Below are positions 9,635 to 19,168 of a DNA stretch of 64,000 nt, one piece after another. Each line of letters starts with the position of its first letter. The first letter of the stretch is position 1. The DNA comes from Pseudomonas viridiflava (GTDB lineage: Bacteria; Pseudomonadota; Gammaproteobacteria; Pseudomonadales; Pseudomonadaceae). The position numbers and the translations under genes were made by a program. The notes beneath the pieces were generated by a model. It was not told the origin of the DNA. It was given only the letters and a program-made list of their open reading frames with translations, and searched no databases. The DNA is taken from assembly GCF_900590755.1 (NCBI RefSeq), contig NZ_UUOC01000004.1:124001-188000 (forward strand). The letters are read 5' to 3'.

Positions 9635-9709
9635 TGTAGGAGCTGCCGAAGGCTGCGAAAGCGCCGTATCTGACACAACGCGATTCGCAGCCTTCGGCAG
9701 CTCCTACAG
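9635..9709. repeat. REPIN-type inverted repeat (GAGCTGCCGAAGGCTGCGAA class)
   Basis: The arms TGTAGGAGCTGCCGAAGGCT and AGCCTTCGGCAGCTCCTACA lie 28 bp apart. This is the commonest class in the window (also 17255, 19018, 40419, 51499, 53871, and degenerate at 56234). Confidence 0.9.
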
Positions 9710-9723
9710 GTGATCGCGGGTTG

Positions 9724-11508
9724 TCACAACGACGTCCACAACGAATCAAATTCCTGATCCGGTTTCGGTGTGCCGCCTTCGGAGCCGACGGGGGTTTCGA
9801 AGGTTTCGTATTCGAACTGGTTGTAGCTGCCGCTGCTGGCGCGTTGAGTGCCCAGCAGACCGCGCATTTGTTCACCGGCGATATTGATGATCACGCTGTT
9901 GCCTTCCTTGAAGGGCAGACGCGGGGCCAATATCGTCGCGGGTTGTTCCATGGCGCGGACTTCCGGCAGCATCAGGGCGCGCATGAACGGGCTGTTCTGC
10001 CCATCACGCACGATTTGCAGGCCGCAAGGCTGGGCGAGCGGGGCGATCAACTCAATGCCCATCTGCGTGCCACCCGTGCGGACCTGACGCACCCAGCGGA
10101 TGACCGCGATGCTCCATCCTTGTCCGGCGTAATCCTGAATCCCGATCAGCTCACCTGCCTGCAACTGCGGCGGCACTTCCTTGGGCCAGGCCAGGCAGTA
10201 ACCGCCGGGGCTGTGATTGACGATCTGCAGGTCGAAGGTGGGGAAGCCTTGCTGCGCGTTGGAAGCCGATTCGCCACCGTCGGCCTCGGCTTGCTGGTAC
10301 TCGATTTCCTCGTACGGCAGCAAATGCTCCGAGGTATTGCCCCGCTGAGTGTCAAAAGCGTTGCCCCATGGGTCATCGGTTTTGTCACTGACCAGTTCCA
10401 GCTTGAACTCGGCAGCCTTGGGCGCGGGCAGTTGCAGCATTTCGCTGAACGAACGCTCGCCCGCCAGGTAGTAGTGCAGCGCGCTCATGCCGATACACAG
10501 GGAAAGCTGACCTTGCCCGGCAGTGCGCTGGAACGTGCGCTCGGCCACGTCGCCCCAGACTACGGCCAGATGTTGCAGGAAATCGATGGTGAAACCTTGG
10601 GGCACCAGTAACGGTAGCTGCGAGCGCTGCTCGACCGGCGTCTCCAGATAGCGATTGATCATTGCCGACAGCGCCTGGGTGTTTATGCCCAGCAAACTGG
10701 CGTGCTGCTCTTCAGGAAACAGCGACTTGTAGAGCGGTGGCTTGTCCTGCTTTGCCGATAGCGCGAACAGGCTGCTTTCGTCGACTGGCGATTGCAGGCG
10801 CACCAGCGGGCTCCAGGCGTCGAGCACATCGGCCAGGCGTCCGATATTGAGCTGGCGCATCTGGTTGCAGCGCGAACAACCCATCATCAGGCCGATGATG
10901 TAGGTCTGTTCGACGGTCAGCGCGCGGGTATGGGTGGCTTGTTCGTCATTGACCGGGATGTTTTGCAGTTGATGCTGACAAGCAATCAGGTAGAGCTGAT
11001 GCAGTTCGAGCCAGAGGCCATCCTGCACCGGGCAATACAATTGAGTCGCGCGGATCAACGGGCCGTTGAGGCAGTGCAAGGCACGTTGCAGGGCGGTGGT
11101 CAGCAGCGGCACCCGGTCTTTGGTCAGGCGCGCAGACACGCGCTGAGCAATGAGTTTGTAGCCAACACCCAAGTGGTTTTGCAGTGCCTGACACAAATTG
11201 GCGACTTTGCGCGGACGTTCGTCCAGCACCACCGCCTGGTTGAGAAAGTGCCGCTCCAGGTGCTTGCACACGAAATAGACTTCAGGCCGAAGCAGTTCGA
11301 GCAGTTGCAGGCGGTTTTCGCTGGGAGTCAGCAGTTGATTGAGTTCACTGAGACCCTGGTAAAGCTGGCGGGCGGTTTCGCCGAGGTTTGCTTTGGGCAG
11401 CGTTGATATCCAACGCTTGAGATCCTTGGGGTTGGCTTCACAGAAAGTCAGGCTCGACTGCGTCGGCGTAGGAACACGCAACAACACAGGAAGGCTCAAA
11501 TTACTCAT
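9724..11508 (-). CDS. PilZ-like cyclic-di-GMP-binding domain protein (PA4958-type)
   Basis: The protein has 594 residues from ATG 11508 (MSNLSLPVLLRVP). TTG 11526 is in frame, but the GGAG it overlaps is a better ribosome site for 11508. The N-terminal ~400 residues are helical with no family motif I can name. Residues ~440-540 read like a PilZ-type barrel (YCLAWP, IGIQDYAGQGWSIAVIRWV, GTQMGIELIAP). The canonical RxxxR and D/NxSxxG pair is not clear, so nucleotide binding is uncertain. In P. aeruginosa its homologue lies next to fimX. Here fimX is missing and the gene converges with serB. Confidence 0.7.
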   Translation of the reverse strand: MSNLSLPVLLRVPTPTQSSLTFCEANPKDLKRWISTLPKANLGETARQLYQGLSELNQLLTPSENRLQLLELLRPEVYFVCKHLERHFLNQAVVLDERPRKVANLCQALQNHLGVGYKLIAQRVSARLTKDRVPLLTTALQRALHCLNGPLIRATQLYCPVQDGLWLELHQLYLIACQHQLQNIPVNDEQATHTRALTVEQTYIIGLMMGCSRCNQMRQLNIGRLADVLDAWSPLVRLQSPVDESSLFALSAKQDKPPLYKSLFPEEQHASLLGINTQALSAMINRYLETPVEQRSQLPLLVPQGFTIDFLQHLAVVWGDVAERTFQRTAGQGQLSLCIGMSALHYYLAGERSFSEMLQLPAPKAAEFKLELVSDKTDDPWGNAFDTQRGNTSEHLLPYEEIEYQQAEADGGESASNAQQGFPTFDLQIVNHSPGGYCLAWPKEVPPQLQAGELIGIQDYAGQGWSIAVIRWVRQVRTGGTQMGIELIAPLAQPCGLQIVRDGQNSPFMRALMLPEVRAMEQPATILAPRLPFKEGNSVIINIAGEQMRGLLGTQRASSGSYNQFEYETFETPVGSEGGTPKPDQEFDSLWTSL

Positions 11509-11655
11509 GTGACAGGCTGACTCCAACTACTTAGGCCCGAACGGTTGCTCTGAACGACGTACCAAATAGCATTTCCCCATGACGGAAGATGATATCTGCG
11601 TCAATACAATGCGAAGTGTCCTACAGAACCGATGGTTGGACTTTACCAGCATCGG

Positions 11656-11708
11656 CCATCTGCCGCAGCCCTAAGGGCGCGCTGTGGCGCGCCTAAGCGG
11701 ACAGATGG
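11656..11708. other. Extended imperfect hairpin upstream of the PilZ-like gene
   Basis: CCATCTGCCGC (11656) pairs with GCGGACAGATGG (to 11708) around an inner GGGCGCGC/GCGCGCC stem. It is not one of the REPIN classes. It could be a leader structure or a small RNA on either strand; no promoter is evident. Confidence 0.4.
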
Positions 11709-11732
11709 ACGTTAGTGGGACCGCGCAATTCC

Positions 11733-11759
11733 AAAATAGTGGCACACCATGCCACTATT
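11733..11759 (-). terminator. Rho-independent terminator of psd (minus strand)
   Basis: A perfect nine-base stem AATAGTGGC/GCCACTATT with a seven-base loop lies just past the psd stop. It reads into TTTTGG on the minus strand. Confidence 0.7.
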
Positions 11760-11768
11760 GCAACCTTG

Positions 11769-12632
11769 TCAGGCTTCGACCGGCAACGCCAGTGCCTGAC
11801 CCATACGCACTGGGGAGGTCGCCGCGAGTTGCTCGGCCCACTTCACCTGATTCGGACCAAACAGGACGATGGCCGTCGAACCCAGTTTGAAACGGCCCAT
11901 CTCCGCGCCTTTCTCCAAGTGAATAGGGGCCCGTGCAGCTTCATCGTAGCGGAAGGTTTTCAGTTGGCGTTTTGGCGGCGTGACCAGCCCTGCCCATACC
12001 GTTTCGATGGACGCAACGATCATGGCGCCGACCAGTACGACGGCCATCGGCCCGCGCTCGGTGTCGAACACGCAGACCGCACGTTCGTTTTGTGCAAACA
12101 GCTCAGGCACGTTTTCCGCTGTGGTCTGGTTGACCGAGAAAATCCGGCCCGGGACGTAAACCATTTCCCGCAGAGTGCCCGCCAATGGCATGTGCACGCG
12201 GTGGTAATCCTTGGGCGAAAGATAAACCGTGGCGAATTCGCCACCCATGAACGGCGCAGCCAGTGCAGCATCGCCGCCGAGCAGCTCAAGCACGCTGAAG
12301 CTGTGACCCTTGGCCTGGAAAATACGGCCTTGTTCGATCGGGCCCAATTGGCTGATCGCGCCGTCTGCCGGGGACAGAATCGCGCCGGGTGTTTCGTCCA
12401 GCGGGCGTGCGCCGGGTTTCAATGCGCGGGTGAAAAAGGCGTTGAAGTGCTCGTAGGCTGCCAGGTCTTCTACCAGAGCCTGGGACATGTCCACTTGATA
12501 GCGGCGAGCAAACCAGGCGGTGAAGGCATTTTTGAACCAACGCACACGGCATTCGGCCACGCAGCCCGCCAGACGTGACAGAAGGTGGTGCGGCAGCAGG
12601 TACTGGCTGAGGATAAACAGACGCTCTTTCAT
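11769..12632 (-). CDS. psd: Phosphatidylserine decarboxylase proenzyme
   Basis: The protein has 287 residues. It makes phosphatidylethanolamine from phosphatidylserine at the inner membrane. The self-cleavage motif is [11 protein letters not shown]: cleavage before the Ser yields the pyruvoyl alpha chain. The catalytic D and H are in SPADG and the DYHRVHMP block. ATG 12632 has AGGAA upstream; the TTG one codon earlier is less likely. It follows rhdA by 40 bases and the HDOD gene further upstream, forming a minus-strand operon with its own terminator. Confidence 0.96.
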   Translation of the reverse strand: MKERLFILSQYLLPHHLLSRLAGCVAECRVRWFKNAFTAWFARRYQVDMSQALVEDLAAYEHFNAFFTRALKPGARPLDETPGAILSPADGAISQLGPIEQGRIFQAKGHSFSVLELLGGDAALAAPFMGGEFATVYLSPKDYHRVHMPLAGTLREMVYVPGRIFSVNQTTAENVPELFAQNERAVCVFDTERGPMAVVLVGAMIVASIETVWAGLVTPPKRQLKTFRYDEAARAPIHLEKGAEMGRFKLGSTAIVLFGPNQVKWAEQLAATSPVRMGQALALPVEA

Positions 12633-12672
12633 CAAAATTCCTAAACGTGTTCGTAATAAGTGTGCCGGCCAA

Positions 12673-13488
12673 TCAACGCTCTACAGGCGTGTCCGGGTGG
12701 TTGCCCCATTCGCCCCAGGAACCTGCATACCCTTTGACGCGAGGGTAGCCCAGCGCCTTGGCCACAAGGTAAGTGAAGCCGGAGCGGTGGTGCGTTTGGC
12801 AATGAGTAATGATTTCTTTATCGGCGGTAATGCCCAGGTTATCGAGGATTTCAGCGATGTCTTCGCGGATGCGCAGGTTGCGCGCCGGATCCATGCCAGC
12901 GGTCCATTCGAAATTGACCGCGCCCGGGATATGTCCGCCCTTTGCGGCCAGGACTTTCTCGCCTGAATATTCGGTCGGGCCACGTGCGTCCCAGATTGCC
13001 AGATCGGCGGCGCCGAGGCGACTTTGCAGGTATTCGCGGGTGGCGGTCGGTTCCGGGTGGAATGTCAGCGGTACTGATGCGCCCGCAGCGGCTGGAACCT
13101 CGGTGGACAAAGGCAGACCGGCCGCCTGCCAGGCGAGCAAACCGCCGTCGACATAGTGGTATTGGCTATGGCCGATTACATCCAGTAACCAAATAAAGCG
13201 CCCGGCCCAGCCGCCGCCTTCGTCGTCATAGACCACATACACGGCATCAGGGTTATGGCCCAGCTCACCGAACAGTACTTCGAGATCTGCTTTGGCAGGC
13301 ATCAAACCGGGCGCCGGAGGTAGCCCCAGCTGCGTGCGCTTGGGGTCCACAAAATGTGCGCCGGGGATGTGTCCGGCGTCATAGCGGGCGCGGCTGGTCA
13401 GGTCCACAAGGATTAATTGCGGGGACTCAAGGCGTTCCATGAGCTCGCTGGGTTCGATAACCAGCGGCAGGCCGGAGAAGACGGACAT
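12673..13488 (-). CDS. rhdA: Thiosulfate sulfurtransferase (rhodanese)
   Basis: The protein has 271 residues and two tandem rhodanese domains. The N-terminal domain (to about 135) is inactive, and the C-terminal one carries the active loop CQTHHRS, identical to the RhdA loop known from Azotobacter vinelandii. It moves sulfane sulfur from thiosulfate to thiol acceptors or cyanide. The loop is distinct from the CRKGVT type of eukaryotic enzymes. It sits between the HDOD gene and psd with short gaps (42 and 40 bases), so it is probably co-transcribed. Confidence 0.94.
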   Translation of the reverse strand: MSVFSGLPLVIEPSELMERLESPQLILVDLTSRARYDAGHIPGAHFVDPKRTQLGLPPAPGLMPAKADLEVLFGELGHNPDAVYVVYDDEGGGWAGRFIWLLDVIGHSQYHYVDGGLLAWQAAGLPLSTEVPAAAGASVPLTFHPEPTATREYLQSRLGAADLAIWDARGPTEYSGEKVLAAKGGHIPGAVNFEWTAGMDPARNLRIREDIAEILDNLGITADKEIITHCQTHHRSGFTYLVAKALGYPRVKGYAGSWGEWGNHPDTPVER

Positions 13489-13530
13489 GTGCAGCCTCCA
13501 ATAAAAAAGTGGCGAATTGTAGCCCAGCTG

Positions 13531-15066
13531 TCAGGCTTTGCGGCCACTAAAGCTGGTCAGCGCCCGTTCGATGCATTGACAGGTTTTTCCGAAAGCCTGC
13601 ACAGAGGTTTCCGAAAGCGGCCCGCCGCCCTGATCTGCAACCACCAGCATGATCACTTTGCTGTTGCTGCTCAGGGAGCGGATCAGCCAGTGCTTGCCGG
13701 GGAACAAAGCCTTGAGGTTGCCGGGCAGCAGTGCCGAGAACTGCTCGATATTGGTGGGCGTCATGCGTAACTGGGTTGGCTGCGTCAGCAGGCGCTGCAA
13801 CACGGTGCTTTCTTTTATAGAGAACACCACCGTTGCCGCTTCACTGCGCAGGCCCGCGATTTGATGCACGCGAAGCAAGGTCGCGGTCTTGTCCATCATC
13901 AGCAGCATGACTCGCTCCATGCCGCAGGACACCAGAGCGTCACGTGCCGAGGTGGTCAGGTGCATGGCGTTGCTGAACGGCGAAGGGTCCATCAATAGCT
14001 GTGCGCAGTTTTTGCGCCAGTCTTGCAGCAGCTCGGGCGAAGGCATTGGCGCAGCCTTCAGTTTGCTGTGAATGCGCCGAGTTTCCCAAGGCCAGAGTAA
14101 CGCTTCGGCGGGATGCCATAAGCCGTGGGCGATATGGTGTCGGGCACTGCTCACGGCATTCTGGTGCGCCTGCTGCTGAACATCGCCCAGACTTTGTTGC
14201 AGATAAAGGCTGGTCAGCAGCTCCCAGCGCAGGCAATGCGGGCTATCCCATGCCTGTTGTGCCGAAAGTGCGAGGCCATTGCCCAGCAGCACGGTATTGG
14301 CCGGTTGGTTAAACCAGCGACGCAGGTTCGGGTCGGCGTCCATCAATTGCTGTTGTTGCAGCGGATCGTCGATGGCCCGGGCGATATGCAGTGCCTTGAC
14401 CAATTGCCTGCGTTCGCTGATGAGTAATTTGTAACCTTGAGTGACCCAGACCGGCAGGCGCCACAATGTCGCAAGCTCGACGCACAGTTCGAGCAGGCCG
14501 ACACCGAACAACTGTTTTTCCACGATTCGGGCAGACTCGCCCTTATGGATGACCCGCAATTCCCATTCATCCAGCAGCTTCGGGTGCGCCAGTGCCATGG
14601 GCCAGAGTGGCGACAGAAACAGCAGGCTGCCCAGGTGGATGTCCTGCCACAGACGCGCAAGACGGCTGGCGAACAAGCCGTTTGCCTGTTGGCTGGCATG
14701 CTGGCTGATCAGCAGCAGCTGGCGAAAAGTCGCAGGGATTTTTGCCGTCTCAAGGGCGGGCAATCTGTTGAGCAGCACCTCGGTACGCGCCAGTCCCAGC
14801 CGAGTGATCGCCACTTCCAGGCTCTCGGCAGGTTCTGTCAGGCCAGTGCTTTTATGGTTGGCTTCTCGCATCACACTCAATACCAGCGCCGGGCTGTCCT
14901 GCATCAAGTCTGCGATGTCACGCAGCGAACGGTTGCTGTCGTTCAGCGCGCTGCGAACCTTGCTGTGACTGATCGCCGGCACCGGCAGCGCGATGCTGTC
15001 GAGCTGCTGCAGCCAGGCATCAAGCGTCTTCGGAACGTGCAGCGGTGTCGAGGTATCTGGAGGCAT
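13531..15066 (-). CDS. HDOD-domain signalling protein
   Basis: The protein has 511 residues. The N-terminal half is an HDOD domain: LPVPAISHSKVRSAL, LRDIADLMQDSPALVLSVM and the following helical run (to about residue 280) are typical of this HD-related, non-hydrolytic output domain. The C-terminal half (from about 340) resembles a GAF-like sensory fold, with no residues I can assign. Such proteins in pseudomonads often act in motility, surface or stress signalling. Here the gene is divergent from motAB across 222 bases and heads the rhdA-psd operon. The exact role is unknown. Confidence 0.8.
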   Translation of the reverse strand: MPPDTSTPLHVPKTLDAWLQQLDSIALPVPAISHSKVRSALNDSNRSLRDIADLMQDSPALVLSVMREANHKSTGLTEPAESLEVAITRLGLARTEVLLNRLPALETAKIPATFRQLLLISQHASQQANGLFASRLARLWQDIHLGSLLFLSPLWPMALAHPKLLDEWELRVIHKGESARIVEKQLFGVGLLELCVELATLWRLPVWVTQGYKLLISERRQLVKALHIARAIDDPLQQQQLMDADPNLRRWFNQPANTVLLGNGLALSAQQAWDSPHCLRWELLTSLYLQQSLGDVQQQAHQNAVSSARHHIAHGLWHPAEALLWPWETRRIHSKLKAAPMPSPELLQDWRKNCAQLLMDPSPFSNAMHLTTSARDALVSCGMERVMLLMMDKTATLLRVHQIAGLRSEAATVVFSIKESTVLQRLLTQPTQLRMTPTNIEQFSALLPGNLKALFPGKHWLIRSLSSNSKVIMLVVADQGGGPLSETSVQAFGKTCQCIERALTSFSGRKA

Positions 15067-15194
15067 GCATCAGGCCCGTGCGACTGAACATTTTAGGGAG
15101 TAGACACTGCGAAGCTAAACGCGGAACCAAGCGGCTTGGACAGCCTTTTGAGGTCAACCGTTCAAGGGGAATCTGGCTTTTCAGATTTTCTGCC

Positions 15195-15221
15195 TATAGT
15201 CTGGCCCACATATGCCGATAA
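15195..15221 (+). promoter_or_regulatory. Sigma-28 (FliA) promoter for motAB
   Basis: TATA (15195) is followed by 15 bases and GCCGATAA (15214-15221). The -10 is the exact FliA consensus and the -35 differs from TAAA by one base. It lies 68 bases before motA. Confidence 0.75.
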
Positions 15222-15288
15222 GTAGAAGAAGAGTTTCAAGAACTTCCGCACATGTCCCTGAACCCGACTCAGTAAGTACTTTCTACCT

Positions 15289-16140
15289 ATGGCTAAAATT
15301 ATCGGCATCATCGTGGTTTTCGCGAGCGTGCTCGCGGGCTACGTCCTCTCTCACGGCAAGATTGCCGCGCTGATCCAGCCTTTCGAGGTGTTGATCATCG
15401 GTGGTGCGGCACTGGGCGCGTTCCTGCAGGCCAACCCTGGCTACATGACCATGCACGTGATCAAGAAGTCGCTGAAGATGTTCGGCACTCGTTTCACGCA
15501 TGCGTACTATCTGGAAGTGCTGGGCCTGGTGTACGAGATCCTCAACAAAAGCCGTCGTGAGGGCATGATGGCGATCGAAGGGGATATCGAGGATGCTGCG
15601 GCCAGCCCGATTTTCGCCAAGTACCCCGGTGTTCTGAAAGACGAGCGGATGACCGCTTACATCTGTGATTACCTGCGCATCATGTCGTCCGGCAACATGG
15701 CTCCTCACGAGCTGGAAGGCCTGTTCGACATGGAATTGCAAAGCATCAAAGAAGAGCTTGGCCACCCTTCCCACGCCGTGACCGGTGTGGCGGACGGTAT
15801 GCCGGGTTTCGGTATCGTTGCGGCGGTACTCGGGATCGTGGTGACCATGGCGTCCCTGGGTGATGGCGACAAGGCTGCCATTGGTAACCACGTAGGCGCG
15901 GCGCTGGTAGGTACGTTCTTCGGTATCCTCGCAGCCTATGGTTTCTTCGGTCCGCTGGCCACTTCCCTGGCGCACGATGCCAAGGAAGAACTCAACGTTT
16001 ACGAGGCCATCAAGGCTTCGCTGGTTGCTTCGGCTTCGGGCATGCCGCCTTCGCTGGCCGTCGAGTTCGGTCGCAAGGTTCTCTATCCCGCTCACCGGCC
16101 CAGCTTCAGTGAGCTGGAGCAAGCGGTTCGCGGTCGCTGA
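15289..16140 (+). CDS. motA: Flagellar motor stator protein MotA
   Basis: The protein has 283 residues, with membrane segments at about 2-20, 33-50, 170-190 and 200-222. The large cytoplasmic loop in between carries the charged residues that contact FliG. The family block GVADGMPGFGIVAAVLGIVVT and a Pro-containing third segment are present. With MotB it forms the proton channel of the stator. The start ATG has no good Shine-Dalgarno; a seven-codon ORF (15252-15275) lies just before. The sigma-28 promoter places it with the late flagellar genes. Confidence 0.97.
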   Translation: MAKIIGIIVVFASVLAGYVLSHGKIAALIQPFEVLIIGGAALGAFLQANPGYMTMHVIKKSLKMFGTRFTHAYYLEVLGLVYEILNKSRREGMMAIEGDIEDAAASPIFAKYPGVLKDERMTAYICDYLRIMSSGNMAPHELEGLFDMELQSIKEELGHPSHAVTGVADGMPGFGIVAAVLGIVVTMASLGDGDKAAIGNHVGAALVGTFFGILAAYGFFGPLATSLAHDAKEELNVYEAIKASLVASASGMPPSLAVEFGRKVLYPAHRPSFSELEQAVRGR

Positions 16141-16143
16141 TTC

Positions 16144-17166
16144 ATGGAAAATAATCAGCCGATAATCATCAAGCGCGTCAAGCGCTATGAAGGCGGTCAC
16201 CACGGCGGGGCATGGAAAATCGCCTTCGCCGACTTCGCGACCGCCATGATGGCCTTCTTCCTTGTGCTGTGGCTGATGTCTTCAGCCACGCCAGAACAGT
16301 TGATCGCCATCGCCGGTTACTTCAAGGACCCGGTCGGGTTCTCTGACAGCGGCTCGCCCTACGTGATTGACCTGGGCGGCTCGCCGGAGATGTCTCCTGA
16401 CCAGACGTTGAACCCGGAGGTCAAATCCACACCGACCCCGGACACCGTGCCTATCGAATCCGACACGGCAGAAGCCAAGGCCGAAGAAGTAGAGCAAGAG
16501 CGCCTGGAATTGTTGCTGCAAGAACTGCAGAACAAGATCAACGAGAACCCTGACCTGCAGAAATTCAAGGATCAGATCCATTTCGAGATTACTCAGGATG
16601 GTCTGCGGATCCAGATCACAGACGCTGATAACCGGCCGATGTTCGACCTGGGTAGCGCGCGGCTCAAGCCTTATTTCGAAGACATTTTGTTGGCCATGGC
16701 AGACACCATCAAAGCGGTGCCGAATAAAATCAGTATCAGCGGGCACACAGACGGCAAGCCTTATGTGGGTAATGGCGAGTTCGGTAACTGGGAACTGTCG
16801 GCCAATCGGGCCAACTCGGCACGTCGTGCGCTGGTTGCGGGTACTTATCCGGAGAATCAGGTAGCGCGGGTAGTCGGCTATGCGTCGTCGATGCTGTTTG
16901 ATCGCGAGCATCCGCAAAACCCGGTCAACCGCCGCATCGACATTGTGGTGCTGACCAAGAAAGCCATGCAGCGTATTGAAGGCAGTCAGAGTTACAGGGG
17001 CGGCGAGAACAACGCCCCGGCCACTGCGCCAGCACCTGCTGCGCCCGTCAATCCAAGAATCCAGCCGCCGGATGATCCACAGGCCTACGCCCAGCCGCAC
17101 GAAATTCGACAGAAGATGAACCTGTTCGAAGACGGTACGATCAAGATGCAAGAGACGAAGAACTGA
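16144..17166 (+). CDS. motB: Flagellar motor stator protein MotB
   Basis: The protein has 340 residues. A single membrane helix (about 27-46) begins with AFADFATAMMAFFLVLWLMS, where D30 is the proton-carrying aspartate. A plug/linker follows, and then an OmpA-like peptidoglycan-binding domain (about 140-275), with ISISGHTDGKPY and ANSARRALVA, anchors the stator. The C-terminal tail is Pro/Ala rich. The start is three bases after the motA stop. A terminator closes the operon. Confidence 0.97.
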   Translation: MENNQPIIIKRVKRYEGGHHGGAWKIAFADFATAMMAFFLVLWLMSSATPEQLIAIAGYFKDPVGFSDSGSPYVIDLGGSPEMSPDQTLNPEVKSTPTPDTVPIESDTAEAKAEEVEQERLELLLQELQNKINENPDLQKFKDQIHFEITQDGLRIQITDADNRPMFDLGSARLKPYFEDILLAMADTIKAVPNKISISGHTDGKPYVGNGEFGNWELSANRANSARRALVAGTYPENQVARVVGYASSMLFDREHPQNPVNRRIDIVVLTKKAMQRIEGSQSYRGGENNAPATAPAPAAPVNPRIQPPDDPQAYAQPHEIRQKMNLFEDGTIKMQETKN

Positions 17167-17204
17167 CGTTCTAGCGGTTTAGCGGCAAGCTTCAAGCTGC
17201 AAGT

Positions 17205-17240
17205 GAAAAGCCCGGACTTGTGAGAGTCCGGGCTTTTTTG
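17205..17240 (+). terminator. Rho-independent terminator after motB
   Basis: The stem AGCCCGGACT/AGTCCGGGCT has a short loop and is followed by six T residues. Confidence 0.9.
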
Positions 17241-17254
17241 TGCGCCGCACAACT

Positions 17255-17329
17255 TGTTGGAGCTGCCGAAGGCTGCGAAGGCTGTATCCCTGACACGCCG
17301 CCATTCGCAGCCTTCGGCAGCTCCTGCAG
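17255..17329. repeat. REPIN-type inverted repeat (GAGCTGCCGAAGGCTGCGAA class)
   Basis: It has two arms of the GGAGCTGCCGAAGGCTGCGA type, with slight tip changes (GTTGG, CTGCAGG) against the other copies. It lies between the convergent motB and rsgA genes. Confidence 0.85.
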
Positions 17330-17336
17330 GGTGCGG

Positions 17337-18368
17337 TCAGTAACTACTTTCCGGCAAACTCGCGATGATCGAGCGGTAGCTGTTCATGCGTTGTTGCTGC
17401 ACGCGGCCTTCTTCCAGGGCGATCAGCAAAGCACATCCCGGTTCACGGTCGTGCTTGCAGTCGCGGAATCGGCAGGTGCCGATCAGTTCGTGGAACTCGA
17501 TGAAGCCTGCTTCGACATCAGCACGACTCACATGGCCCAGGCCGAACTCACGGATACCCGGTGAGTCGATCAGGTCGCCGCCACGGGGGAAGTGGAACAG
17601 GCGGGCGGTAGTGGTGGTGTGCGTGCCTTGGCCGGACACCTCGGACAGCGGACCGACCCGGGTTTCGACTTCCGGCAACAGGCTGTTGACCAGCGAAGAC
17701 TTGCCCACGCCGGACTGACCAACGAACACGCTGATGTGGCCATCCAGCTGTGTTTGCAGCTGCTGCATGCCATCGCCGTGGTGAGCGGAGACTTCCAGCA
17801 CCGGATAACCCAGCGTGCGGTAAACCTCCAGCAGGGCATTGAGCGCCGGAGCGTTCTGTTCGTCGATCAAATCGAATTTGTTCAGCAGCAGCAACGGCCG
17901 AATGCCCGCATGCTCGGCTGCAACCAGATAGCGGTCGATGAGATTGGCGTGGGGTTCAGGCATGGGCGCGAACACGATCACGATCAGATCAACGTTCGCC
18001 GCAACCGGCTTGAGTTGGCCGCGGCTGTCGGGGCGGCACAGCTCGGTAGTACGAGGCAGTTGCGCGACGATGACGCCGATGCCTTGGTTGCCGGCACGCC
18101 AGACAACACGGTCGCCGGTGACCAAAGCGGGCAGGTTGGCCCGCAAATGGCAGCGGAATACCTGACCGGTTTGCTCGCCGTCCTGGGCTTCGACTTCGAC
18201 TTGTACGCCGAAGTGCGCGATCACCAACCCGGTCTGCTCGGGGCCGAGATCGCCACCCTCCAGCGTTTCCAGAGTCTGGGACTCACGTTTGGCAGCGCGC
18301 GCGGCGCGCTCGCCCTGAATTTTTTCGATGCGCCAGTTTTGACGACGATTGAGTTGGCGTTTGGCCAT
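17337..18368 (-). CDS. rsgA: Ribosome small-subunit-dependent GTPase A
   Basis: The protein has 343 residues from ATG 18368 ([16 protein letters not shown]). It is a late 30S assembly factor. An OB-fold occupies the N-terminal part, followed by a circularly permuted GTPase: NKFDLID (G4) comes before [15 protein letters not shown] (G1) and DSPGI (G3). A C-terminal zinc knuckle has Cys and His residues in [14 protein letters not shown]. It is divergent from orn with a 97-bp gap, as in other pseudomonads. Confidence 0.96.
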   Translation of the reverse strand: MAKRQLNRRQNWRIEKIQGERAARAAKRESQTLETLEGGDLGPEQTGLVIAHFGVQVEVEAQDGEQTGQVFRCHLRANLPALVTGDRVVWRAGNQGIGVIVAQLPRTTELCRPDSRGQLKPVAANVDLIVIVFAPMPEPHANLIDRYLVAAEHAGIRPLLLLNKFDLIDEQNAPALNALLEVYRTLGYPVLEVSAHHGDGMQQLQTQLDGHISVFVGQSGVGKSSLVNSLLPEVETRVGPLSEVSGQGTHTTTTARLFHFPRGGDLIDSPGIREFGLGHVSRADVEAGFIEFHELIGTCRFRDCKHDREPGCALLIALEEGRVQQQRMNSYRSIIASLPESSY

Positions 18369-18465
18369 GGGTGTTCCGAGTGATAAAGCAGCTGATAAGT
18401 AAACGCGGGGGAGTCTAGCATGCCGGGGTGAGCTAAACTGCGCGCCTAAGCTGAGGAGCCAACAT

Positions 18466-19002
18466 ATGCAGAACAAGCAGAACCTGATCTGGATCGATCT
18501 GGAAATGACCGGTCTCGACCCGGACACCGACGTCATCATCGAAATGGCTACGATCATCACTGACAGCGAACTCAATACCCTGGCTGAAGGCCCGGTCATC
18601 GCTGTGCACCAGAGTGACGAAACCCTGGCGAAGATGGACGAGTGGAACACCCGTCAGCATGGCGGCTCGGGCCTGACCCAGCGGGTTCGCGAAAGCACCA
18701 TCAGCATGGCTGAAGCCGAAGCCGAGACCCTTGAGTTCATCAAGCTGTGGGTGCCGGAGCGCAGCTCGCCGATCTGTGGCAACAGCATCTGCCAGGATCG
18801 CCGCTTCCTTTATCGGCACATGCCGGCCCTGGAAAATTACTTCCACTACCGCAACCTGGACGTCTCCACGCTCAAAGAACTGGCTGCCCGCTGGTCGCCT
18901 GAGCTGAAATTCAAGAAAGGCAGCACCCACCTGGCCCTGGATGACATCCGAGAATCCATTGCTGAGTTGCGGTTCTATCGCGAGCATTTCATAAAAGTCT
19001 GA
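18466..19002 (+). CDS. orn: Oligoribonuclease
   Basis: The protein has 178 residues. It is a DEDDh 3'-5' exonuclease that degrades 2-5 nt RNAs and pGpG from c-di-GMP turnover. Exo motifs are visible: WIDLEMTGL (Asp and Glu ligands), [11 protein letters not shown], and the C-terminal [10 protein letters not shown] with the catalytic His and Asp. A GAGGAG ribosome site lies eight bases before ATG 18466. Confidence 0.97.
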   Translation: MQNKQNLIWIDLEMTGLDPDTDVIIEMATIITDSELNTLAEGPVIAVHQSDETLAKMDEWNTRQHGGSGLTQRVRESTISMAEAEAETLEFIKLWVPERSSPICGNSICQDRRFLYRHMPALENYFHYRNLDVSTLKELAARWSPELKFKKGSTHLALDDIRESIAELRFYREHFIKV

Positions 19003-19017
19003 GGCGAGCACTGATCT

Positions 19018-19093
19018 CTGTAGGAGCTGCCGAAGGCTGCGAACGGCGTAGTGTCAGGCAGGTCGCTTTCGCAGCCTTCGGCAGCTCCTACAG
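19018..19093. repeat. REPIN-type inverted repeat (GAGCTGCCGAAGGCTGCGAA class)
   Basis: The arms CTGTAGGAGCTGCCGAAGGC and GCCTTCGGCAGCTCCTACAG surround 36 bp. It lies directly after orn. Confidence 0.9.
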
Positions 19094-19168
19094 AGACGGT
19101 GCTTTCAAGCTTTGCCCTCTTTTGGTGCTTGCCCTAAACTGCGCGGCTTTGTCGCAGGGACTGCCGCC

